Source of the DNA: Agelaius tricolor
Lineage: Eukaryota > Chordata > Aves > Passeriformes > Icteridae
Direction of reading: 5' to 3'
DNA: 64,000 nucleotides
NCBI GenBank assembly: GCA_023055355.1
Contig: JALJCS010000004.1
Location: 17,576,001-17,640,000 of the forward strand
This document shows positions 1 to 9,700 of this stretch, one piece after another. A model generated the notes under the pieces. That model was given only the letters and a program-made list of their open reading frames with translations, was not told the origin of the DNA and searched no databases. Numbering within the stretch: the first letter of the stretch is position 1; each line of letters opens with the position of its first letter. The position numbers were made by a program, and so were the translations under genes.

Positions 1-349
1 TGAGCTAGATTGTTATTTGCTTTCTCCTCCAAATCACCAGTTTTTCTGATTGTTTAAGATAAAAACACTTGGAGATACATGGACATTGATGCCTATATGC
101 CCAGAGGAAGCATCATTTCCATCAGTATGAATGGATCATGGAACCATGTTATGGGCCTCTCATTACATTATTCACAATGCAGTACATTTTTTACACCATG
201 CCACAGTTTGTGGACAAAAAAGAAAACGTGACTGGGATGTATTTCTTAGGACAGAGACCCTCTCTAGGGTGAGGCTCCAGCTAGAGTGAGACGCCTGGTG
301 CAGAGGATGGGAGTTTGGGACAGAGAGAAAGAGGAAAAAACCGTAGAAA

Positions 350-375
350 CAGGATCATTTAGGTTGGAAAAGACC
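350..375 (-). mobile_element. Short ancient CR1 LINE 3'-end relic
   Basis: GGATCATTTAGGTTGGAAAAGACCT resembles the complement of the conserved avian CR1 3' terminus (AGGTTGGAAAAGACCT core). Only about 25 bases are recognisable, so the element is very old or heavily truncated. Confidence 0.4.
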
Positions 376-1238
376 TGTTAAATACAAAGGTCTGCAGAAG
401 GTGCAAGCAGCCAAACAGACATGGCAGAGCTTTAGATTGTCTGTTTTTTAGGATATACAGTTCTGTTACACTGCTGCTAATTATCTAGTTTCAGTGTCTG
501 CCGGAAAGAAAGAAATAATTAAAATTGGGGTGTTTGGAAGGGTTGATGTAGTGTTTGTAGATTTTAATACATATCACTGTCTGATCTGTCCTCACAAAAG
601 CTGTGTCCTGTTCAGATTTAGGTATTATCTCAGCTCTGTCTTTTCTGTGAACTTTTGTAGTGTGTTGACTTTTAAGAGTCGGCTCAGGCACTACAAATGG
701 AGCAGAAGGAATTGCAAGTTTAATTTTCTTCCAAATATTTAATGTCATGTTTCAATGGGTGAACATGTCTTACAATAAAATTGTTTCAGTATTTCCAACT
801 AACAGCCTCCTGAACATTGTTTAGGGTCTGCTTCTGGTTAAAAATATAAGCATCTCCTCAAAAATTTGTAGGCACATTTGAGACCTTGATTTTATACTTC
901 ACTGATGTAATTTTAGTTGGATGTTGCTCATTAATAATTAATAATCACTGATCTTGAATAGTAATATTTTCAACAGTATGATTTTCCAGAGAAATAATTT
1001 GCAAAACCAGATAATGCTCCCATTTCCTGGTGCAGCCCACCCTTAGCAATAATGTTGCCACGGAAACAGCAAAACTCTGATCCAGTGAAAGAACAGGGAG
1101 TGAGGGTGAAAGGGAGATGGGGGCAATTTATAGTTTTTTTGGTTTCTGGGTTTTTTAAAATAAATTAACTAGATTTTGTTAGAATAGTTTTGGTTTCAGA
1201 TTGGGTTTTTTTGGGAAAGGGGGTGTTCCTTGATTTTG

Positions 1239-1284
1239 GGTTGGTTGGTTGGTTGGTTTTTCTGTAATGGTTTTTCTGTAATGG
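1239..1284 (+). repeat. (GGTT)n tract followed by a 14-bp perfect tandem duplication
   Basis: Five GGTT units at 1239-1258 run into two perfect copies of TTTTTCTGTAATGG at 1257-1270 and 1271-1284. Confidence 0.8.
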
Positions 1285-3770
1285 CACCCTTTACCTACAT
1301 GCCTTCAGGTTTTTTTGCATAGGACAGTAAGCTGAGGTTGAACTCATTATGGACAAAAACCTAAGCAATGTAAGCCCAGTCTATGCTTTGATTCCTGAAA
1401 AAGATTTTGAAGTAGAAGTATATAGTCCTGCCACTGAACAGAAGTACAGTGCCTTTCAATACTTCTTGCCCCCCTTGAAATCACAGTAGGATGTAACTGA
1501 GCTCTGTGTGCAGGTAGATCAGAGAAACAGAGAAATACAGAATATGATATGTTAAGTATGTACAAACAGTACATATAGAATTACTTAACAATTTAGTTTT
1601 TAAAATTAAAATTCTTAATTCTTAAGAAGGTTAGACATAATGCCTTTTAGCTTATCCTGATGTTATCTTGCTTTTCTTTTAACTACATCATCTAAGCTTG
1701 CCTCACATAAAGAAAGCTGAATTAGGCTGATTAATAAATACATGGGTAAGAGATTTCTGATATAAGTCTATCTTGTGTTGTGCAAAGAATGCTGATATTT
1801 TCTTAATTATCAAAAGAAGAAATGTCCCCAAAGGATATTAGAAATCATTGTATTATAGGAATGCTGTATTTTTATTTGAGGAATTGACCATTTGTTGATA
1901 TTGAAGATTCACCAAGAACATTTACTAAAGCAGATTATTAAGACTTGTGTCCATCATATTACAATGTAAGGAATAGCATCCTGTTTGCTGATGGCTTAAT
2001 GTTACATCACACCAACAGTAATTGTTTAGGACTTGTCATAAGGAGGAATGTTAACTATGATGCTCTATGGCTATATTTTGTGAAGTATTAAAACTCTTAG
2101 CAACATCTATATTTATGCTTGACTGACAGTCAGTGTTTCTTATAACTTAGCTAACCTAAATTCCATTTGGAGGGTGTTTTTGGTCCAAAGTTAAGTTGTT
2201 TAGCTGGCAAGCAGTTTTACCGCTACCAGGCGACAACTCTGAAAACGCAAATATTTCAGCAGAATTTCATCAGTTTCTAGCACTTATTTGTTGTAGAGTA
2301 CATACTTGACCACAGTGTGTTACTGGAATGAGGTATTTTTGCTGACTCTGATCATATGTTTAATTTTCTCTGAATATGATCACTGAAAGTCAAATCTTTG
2401 CATTCTGTAAAGTTTTTTACTATAGGTTGGGGAACACAGTGGTGGTATTTCCTGTGTTTCCTCTTTGTGGTGGTTGCATTATCCTACCTGGTCTGGCTTG
2501 TGTATTGGCAATATCTCCTAAATTTGCGGCAATTTAAAGCCATTTAATCCTCAGCAAAATGTACTTTCTCTAATCATGCCCCCAGCGTAATTTCTTTTCT
2601 TACCCTTTGTGGTTAATAAAAATTAGTATCTTCTGAAATACAGGCTGCAGAGGTAGCTTGGATATAGAAGTAAAAAGGTGGCAGCTAAGAATAAGCCCCT
2701 AAGAGCCACTTGGCGGAAGAAAAGGACATGAAACAAGAACTGAATTAAAGCTGAAAAAAACAACAGGAAAAAAGATCAAAAAAGAAAGAAGGGTCTAAGA
2801 GCCAAAATTACCAGTAGTTTGTAAGAAATGCTGTATTTTTTCAGAGGCAGTGTACACCCCCTCACTGTGTATGTATTTCTAGGGTTACATATTATTTTTC
2901 ATTTACTGACATTGAATTTCCACCTGCCATTTTATTACTGTGTCGACAAAGGAGTAATTGTTCCATGGCCATTTATTAATCGTGTTGTAGTGTCTGGCTC
3001 ACAAGCCTGCAAAAAACAAAAAGAAAATAAAAAGGCTCATTTTCAACCTGGTTGAAATTCAACGTGCTGACTTAGCACAGGTTGCTAAATAGAAGTAAGA
3101 AAAAAATAGTGCTCTGAATGTCTTGCTGTCTCGCAAGATAATAGCAGCAACAAGCTTGTTTAAGGCAGGCATGGTAAAGTCAGTGTGCAAACTCCAGACA
3201 CAGTGCTGGAAATGCAGAAGACATTATAAATGCTCTGGCAATAGCTAGAATGAGCTAGATCCTAATTTATATTGCAGTTTATGCCTATTACACAGTCTCC
3301 TAATTTCACTCATTATTTCCTGGAGTTGGATTTGAACCTGCTGCCTGCAGGGCAAAATAATGTACTGTTTCAAGTCCCTGGAACTATAAAAGGCAAGGTT
3401 TTGAAATGTTCAGTTCTCCTGCCCTATGACTGGATTTGTAAGGGAGACAGTTTCCTGATCAGACACTGAAATAGGCACTGGATTTCAAGCACTGGGTAAC
3501 TCAGTGGCTTCTACTCCTCTGCAGTGTCTAATGTCAGATTTACAGTAGAGCTCTGCATCCAATGGATGCCTTGCAAGCATTTCTCTGTCCAGTGAAAGTT
3601 TCAAAATTAGACCTTTTGCTGGTGTTCTGGGAAGCTTTCATCCTCTAGCTTTCCCTTTGCCTACCATTCTCGTGAGTGATGATCATACTGTCTTTAAATA
3701 TCTACTGTGCTAACAGGGTAAATAAGGGAGAAATAAGTATATGCAATTTTTTTCCAAGGAGAGCTTTGGG

Positions 3771-3891
3771 TTTGTTTTTGTGGTTATTTTTATGGGAGGA
3801 TTTGTTGATTGGGTGGGTTTTTTGCTTGGGTTTTGTTTGTTTGTTTGTTGTGGGGTTTTTTGTTTGTTTGTTTTGTTTTGTTTTTGTCAGA
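3771..3891 (+). repeat. G/T-rich low-complexity region ((TTTG)n with GGGTTTT blocks)
   Basis: About 120 bases made almost only of G and T on the + strand, with several TTTG units and GGGT runs. The long open frames across it encode only Phe/Val/Leu/Gly-rich sequence from base bias and are not genes. Confidence 0.75.
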
Positions 3892-4019
3892 GATCTCTGA
3901 AGACAAACCTGTAAAATCTGTGAATCTGCGGGTGCACAGAGAGCAATCAAATATCAAACGAAATGTGCACATTCATGTTCCTATGCTGGATGTAAATGAA
4001 TTGGCTGAATGAACACAGT

Positions 4020-4560
4020 CGGGGAGAAACAGAGATCTGACTCCGGTGTTTTCCTCACCTGCTACTCCTGTGGACACCCTAGGCATTTCTCTGGCAACAC
4101 CCTGTCTTCTGCAGGGGCTTCACGACCCACTCCCGTCTGCTGACACGCCGGCTTCATTTTCTGGTGTTGCAGCAAAAAAGGTGCCGCCTGTGCTGGAAAT
4201 GGGATCTTCCACTATTTAGCAAGGCTTTGCTGAATGAGTCATCAAAGCCGGCTGGTATTGGCTGGGCTGGTGAGCACCCAAGGGATTGCCTGGCAGAGGC
4301 TGCGAGGCCTCGCTTCATTCACAGAAATGTGGGGATGCTAGCCAGCCCTTTCATTCACTCGCGCAGCATCTCATTCACATTTTGCAGTCCTGCTGGCCGC
4401 TCCTAATGAAGAGAGCCGTTCGGGAGCAGTAGGGTTTTCTGGGCAGTAGAGACATGTAAAAATAGGCTATGGTGTGTATATTTGCTGTTGCTGTGCTAGG
4501 AGGATGACGAGAGGAATGAATGCTGTGAGGATGCTGTAGCAGGTTTGCAGCGTGGTGATG
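4020..4560 (+). promoter_or_regulatory. CpG-enriched block: candidate SHC3 promoter, enhancer or noncoding first exon
   Basis: About 17 CpG dinucleotides fall in roughly 540 bases, 13 of them between 4120 and 4430, while the flanking kilobases are AT-rich and nearly free of CpG. This approaches but does not clearly meet usual CpG-island thresholds. A good donor-like GTGAGC lies at 4270, which could join to the acceptor-like site at 6115. A palindromic AP-1-type TGAGTCA lies at 4235. The promoter role is inferred from position 1.6-2.1 kb upstream of the start codon on the gene strand. Confidence 0.35.
4235..4241. promoter_or_regulatory. AP-1 consensus site TGAGTCA
   Basis: An exact match to the Fos/Jun TPA-response element inside the CpG-enriched block. 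A 7-base match occurs often by chance. It is noted only because it sits in the one block upstream of SHC3 that looks regulatory. Confidence 0.25.
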
Positions 4561-6029
4561 AAAGGCTCTTCTGCAGATCAGTAGAAAACTGCTTTACATT
4601 GACTAGGACATTGCCATTATTCATCACTGCTGGGATAAGAGGTGCTGACTTAATTCAGTATGTCATGAATATACTAATTAAATACCTGTATTTAAGCCGG
4701 CTGTTCCACTGTGTTTGCAGTTTGTATACTGCAGCCTTTAGTCGTGGGAGAAGGAAGGAATTCCATAGACTTTTTTCCTTTAAGTTGTGCTGCAGTTAGT
4801 AATTTATTTTAAAAATTTGCACTATGCAACTTCTCTGGTCTGAATTTGTTTATAATGCAGTGTGTTGTCCTACATCCAAAAAGTGTTTTGCAAAGCAGAT
4901 TGATTTATAGGAAAAAAACATATGACTTGTGATGGGTATTGTATATCACAATGCTGTACACATTTGGACTTCTAAAGAAATTGCAGGAGGAATGAAATGC
5001 CTGTTTTCTGCATGTTTTGCTACTTCTCCAGATCAAGTGTTTGTGACTGACATTCATTCTTAATAAAGGCTTTTTTTTTTTTTTTTTTTTCCTCACTGCA
5101 GGGTGTCAGTTTGCTGCTACCTGGACTTTTTAATATTCTTTCAGGGTTTTTTTCAGTTTTTCAGAATTGAACCAAACATTCCAGTGAATTGAAGACCCTC
5201 TTCATGTCTTTCTTCGGACTGAAAATCAGTTGTGAAAGAAAAAAACGTCTATTAAGCCTGTTTTTGGACATCAGAAAAATACTTTTCTTCACACATAGGT
5301 ACTTACATAATTCCTGCATTAAAATAGAATGCTCTTGTGAAGGAACAGGGAAGAAGGATTTATTTCTCTGTCAAAATTTGAATATAACAGTTTCTGTGAG
5401 GGACAGCATTGACAAAAAGGCACTGTTAGGCTGCTTTTGTGGAAAAAATGTATATAATCTTTAGTTCTGTTCATCTGTTCTGAAAACCTTTAAGGTGTCT
5501 GTGTTCTGCTGCAGGGGCAGGAGAGGGGGATTATATTTATGCAAATATTATCCAGACATTTGCTATCTAATTGTGATTTCTTTATAGATTCACAAATATG
5601 TGAGGTGGAAGAACATTTTAACAGATGAATAAAGTGTGGTGTTTCATAAAGGCTATTAATTCAGTTTTAAAGGTAATTGCCTTTGGTACTAAAAGGGTGG
5701 TGGGAGGGGATAGGAATTAAAGGTTGGGAGGAAGTATCTGTTTGAGAAGATAGGAAAAGGGAATTTGAGAATTGATTGGTGCTAGTGTGCTGTAAGTGGG
5801 TGGATGTGGTTTTTTTTTCTTCTCTCTCCTTTTTTTTTGGCTACAGGAAGTGATTTGCAGTGTTCACAGCCTTTTGTTGAAAAGGGTCCTTCTCATTTGT
5901 GTGAGTCATGCTTTTGCTGTGAGCGAGTTGGCAGCTCTAAGCAGGACTGAGATCTCAGTCACAGAAAACTGTTACTTCACCCAACCTTAACAAGGAACCA
6001 AAAGAAATTTCTTAAATATATAGTTTTTC
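4561..6029. other. SHC3 upstream region, no gene; poly-T tract with acceptor-like end
   Basis: No coding similarity. A T20 run at 5071-5090 followed by CCTCACTGCAG, ending at 5101, forms a textbook pyrimidine tract plus 3' splice site on the + strand. No protein-coding exon follows it, so it is either chance or a noncoding exon boundary. The rest is AT-rich unique sequence. Confidence 0.5.
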
Positions 6030-6175
6030 ATTTTTCCTTATACTCTTTTTCTTTTTTACCCTAAACTCTTGTTAACCCTCCGTGCTGTTATGAATTGCTT
6101 GCTATGTTAGTACAGGCATCTCCTGCATTGGCATCAGATTTGCCAGAACGTATGCAGGAAAGCAGATAGAAGGGC
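6030..6175 (+). other. SHC3: 5' UTR segment of SHC3 exon 1, with a possible splice acceptor near 6115
   Basis: A pyrimidine-rich run at about 6024-6064 is followed by no AG until 6109-6110 (TTAG) and 6114-6115 (TACAG), with a branch-point-like GTTAAC near 6071. This resembles a 3' splice site, so the coding exon may start at about 6116 with a separate noncoding exon upstream. The alternative is an unspliced leader. There is no TATA box and no CpG richness at this spot. Confidence 0.35.
6152..6169 (+). promoter_or_regulatory. Five-codon upstream ORF (MQESR) directly before the SHC3 start
   Basis: ATG at 6152 reads Met-Gln-Glu-Ser-Arg then TAG at 6167-6169, in the same frame as SHC3 and ending 6 bases before the main ATG at 6176. 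Its context is weak (C at -3, C at +4), so leaky scanning is expected. It would act only if the mRNA leader includes this stretch, which is likely given how close it is. Confidence 0.45.
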
Positions 6176-6715
6176 ATGCTTCAACGTACCAAGTATAACC
6201 GCTTCAGGAATGATTCTGTGACATCTGTTGATGATCTTATTCACAATTTGCCCATGAACAGCAAGGTCTCAGGAGTTGCTACAACTTCAGCTTCACCTTC
6301 GTACCTGGTCTCACCAGAGGTTCTCCGCAAGGACCAAGAAGATGGACCCAGCACCCTGTGTACTCTCATCCATAAAGTGTCCCACTTGAAACTCTCTAGC
6401 ACGGGCAGCCTTTTGGGTATCAAAAACCTCTCCTCTGCAGTAAAGGAGCTTGCTGTCTCCAAATTGCAGGGAAGCTCGAGTGCTTCTAGTTCAGCAGCAG
6501 GGGCTTCAGACAACACATGTAACCTTGTCTCTGCCACTTCGTGTTCTCAGCAGGACGTGAGCAAGATGAGTATGGGGAAAAAAGCACGGTCAGAGGAAAT
6601 GCACCTGGGAAGTGAAGATTGGAATCAAACTAGCAGTTTTGTCAATAAATCCTCTCGAGGATGGCTGCACTCGAGTGAGAAGATCCTGGGACCTGGTGTG
6701 ACGTACATTGTGAAG
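6176..6715 (+). CDS. SHC3: SHC3 coding exon 1: CH2 region and start of PTB (residues 1-180)
   Basis: The start ATG at 6176 has G at -3. An in-frame TAG at 6167-6169 rules out a longer frame apart from a tiny uORF. Residues 1-25 are the highly conserved SHC3 p64 N-terminus. Residues 26-165 form a Ser/Ala-rich, low-complexity CH2 segment that includes [10 protein letters not shown], also seen in human SHC3. Residues near 150-165 contain [12 protein letters not shown], resembling the p52 N-terminus of SHC1. The exon closes with [10 protein letters not shown], the first PTB strand. The donor is AAG|GTTGGT, phase 0, which departs from consensus at +3 and +4. Read-through would add 12 residues and a stop at 6754. 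Confidence 0.95.
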
Positions 6716-9700
6716 GTTGGTCTGTTTTCTTCCATTCTCTGTTTTTATCAATGAAAAATTCTCTGCTGTTTTTGCTGACAGGATAGTTAGGCTGAAAGGA
6801 TCTCTATTTGTATTTTTTTTTTTTGGTGCATAATACATTAAATGTAAATGCAGGAAGGAAGGGTTGAGAAGCTGTGTTAATTTGTTACATTAAAGCAAAC
6901 CTGCAAATATTGTTCTACAGCTGTATAAAAATCTTGTTCTTAAGATAAAAGCTGATTTGATCTGGGTTTTTTAGCCTTCTTCTGAATTTAGGTTTTCAGT
7001 GTTATCTAGCATACTCTATATATCTTGGATACGTAGGCTTTCAATATGTCTGGTGCAATATACAGGAGGAAAGACAGACTCCTTGATGTGAGGAGAGCTG
7101 TTAATCATGCATGAATTTTTCAGTTTTAAACACCTCTAAGGGCAAGTGTTTTTTTAAAGTGAAATGATATTTGAAATCTTAGTGCAGTAAGGCAGGGAGC
7201 AGAGTTCTTATTCTGTTTCACAATTTGTTGTGGGTAGAGCAGGAAAATGCAGCTTGTTTTACATAATGAGCATTCAGCCACTTTAAGTGTTATTGCTCTT
7301 TTCAGTCCATTGATACAGCATGTTAAGAGCAGAGGATCTTAAGTTTACAGGTTAAACTTAATGTTTCTATATGCTTTGAAAATATTTTGAAACCACCTGT
7401 TAAAGTAGAGCCTTCAAGATAAGTGTATGTGCAATGCTTTTTGTAGTTAGGCAAGAGTCTGGTAACACCTTTCAGCATGGTGTGCAGAAAGTGTAAAAAT
7501 GACATTATTGTCCAGAATTCATTCTTCAGTTGCCATATTTCATTTGCCAAGAGGCTTTTGTATCTTAAGTGTTAAACTGTTTTGCAGCAGGCTATTAATA
7601 TTACAGGTCTATTTTTAGTGTCATCTTATTTTAGGTGTAAGAGTCACAGGTGACTTTATTTCAGGATGCTTTAAAACTGAGTAACACCCTTGTTACTTAA
7701 CTCTCACTGCTTTTTCTCAAGTCTTATTATCAAAAGCAGAGTGCATTTTTAGCTGTTGGGAGACTAGGAAGCAGTTTTCATTTCTTTGTGTTAGTGGTGA
7801 TAATAGATTTAGCAGGTGGTGGTAGATTGAGTAAGTTGGCCAATTCAGAGCACTATTGAAATTGTACTGTCTTTTTTATCACTCTGAAATTTACTGGGAT
7901 CACAAAGGAGTCAGTGCTACCTTTCAAGCCACAAACTGCTGTTCTGTTACTCTTCAAGAAATGTCTCAGTAAAAAAATCCCCACTGATGCTAGACATAGT
8001 GGTCTTGAGACTCCTGATGTCCTTCTGCACAGAAATACTCTGGTTAACAAAAGGTCATTTACCATTTTCACATTAGCTCAGGCAACTCAAACGTTTTACT
8101 TTTTATTTTGCATAGGATAGTACAAGCCCAATAATGACTGTGTGAATACTCTGCTGCTGTTAGTTTTACCTGAAGTGATCATTCTGAAAAAGAACACACA
8201 CAGCACTGAATTTCTTAATCCTTTCAGCAGTTTACATACTATATGCTATAGGAAGCTGATATCTTTGAATTGAAAAGAGAATTAAAGTTATACAGAAGTG
8301 GACTAACATTTACAGTTAGTAATTTACCCATACCTAACTGAGATAGTAGAATGAATATTAATTAGTGCAATAGATGTTGGGTACATGAAAGTGTATTTAT
8401 ACACACTGTGTATATCAGAATTTTCAAAATCAATCAAACAACTTACTTTTAGGTGTTTGTTAGTAGTTTATTAGTCATTAAAATATATGAAATCTAGTTT
8501 ATTCTTTCTGTTAAAAAAATAGGATGATTAACTTTATGGTTTCTGTCATAAGAATCACAGAACAGTGCTCTAAATGTAAAAACAAAGATTGAAAATAGAT
8601 ATCAAAATAAGTGGTTAATGAATGAATGAATGAAAATAAACTGGTCCTGATTAGTTCCTAATTTGCCTGCTTATTAACTATCTCAGTTTTCCTTGGCAAC
8701 TGCAGCATTCATATGGATAAGAATAGAAGTGCAGTTCCCAAATCCTTAAACATTGTTTGCTACCAAGGCTTTTATCCAATCAGACCATCAAATCAATACA
8801 CAGATAATGTATACTGAGGGGAAACATTCCTTGGATACCTCATGGCTATACTGACTGTCTGGGGGACTCGTACCATGTTTAATTAGTACCATATGCCTTT
8901 CAGAAAATTCCATATGCCATTTGTTAAATGAGACAAAAATTAGATTTGCTGTTAACCAGCAAAGCCTTTTTTTTTTTTTTTTGGGCAAATGTGCAGTGGG
9001 TTACAATTTTCTCATTAATCCACATTTAAAAGAGAAAATTTGTCATGGGACAGGATTAGTTGTAACTACTGGGCAGTTTGATAGCTCACATTGGAATCTT
9101 CTGAAATAAGAGACACAAAATTCTTATATGCAATATATGAAAAATATGAAATTTCACTGCTGTTCCCACATTTTTACATATTACTCATTTTAAAAATAGG
9201 CAGTATAACTCTAATGCTTAAAAAGGGTGCAGGTTTGTGGTAAACTGTAGCTATATTCTGATCTCCATGGTCTGCTGCAATGGAATTGTTTTCAACCATA
9301 AAAGTGCTGGTGCTTTCTCAATCTTTTACTCCCTGTGAATTTCCTGTTGCATTTTTATATATTATAACATAAAATGTTTCACAAAAACAACCTCAAAAAG
9401 CATTTTAGCAACAAATTAGACAATGACCATAACCATACTGGGGATATAAAGTAGTCAGGTACTGATATCATACTTAATACTACTGCTGGACTTTTTAACA
9501 AATAATGAATTAATGAAAAAAAAAAAAAGGCAGTAGTTTGCTGTGCTGGAAGTCTTTAAAGAACTCAGTGCTTTCCCTATAGTGGGACTGATTACTCAAG
9601 GAAGAGATTATATGTCTTCATGTTGTCAGAAAAACAAAGGCATAGAATAAAAACAGTGTAAAAAAACCTGAGTAATGCAACAACAATTAAATGTTTCAAT

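Larger units (their letters stand above)
1..4019. other. Upstream intergenic sequence, no gene seen
   Basis: AT-rich, complex sequence with frequent stops in all frames. It holds a probable CR1 relic near 350-375, a (GGTT)n tract with a 14-base tandem duplication at 1239-1284, and a G/T-rich simple region at about 3770-3890. Short open frames here show no recognisable protein similarity or flanking splice logic. Confidence 0.6.

Noticed and set aside
3676..4012. Overlapping Phe/Val/Gly-rich and Lys/Asn/Thr-rich open frames on both strands
   Set aside because: They are translations of a G/T-rich simple repeat; composition alone keeps the frames open.
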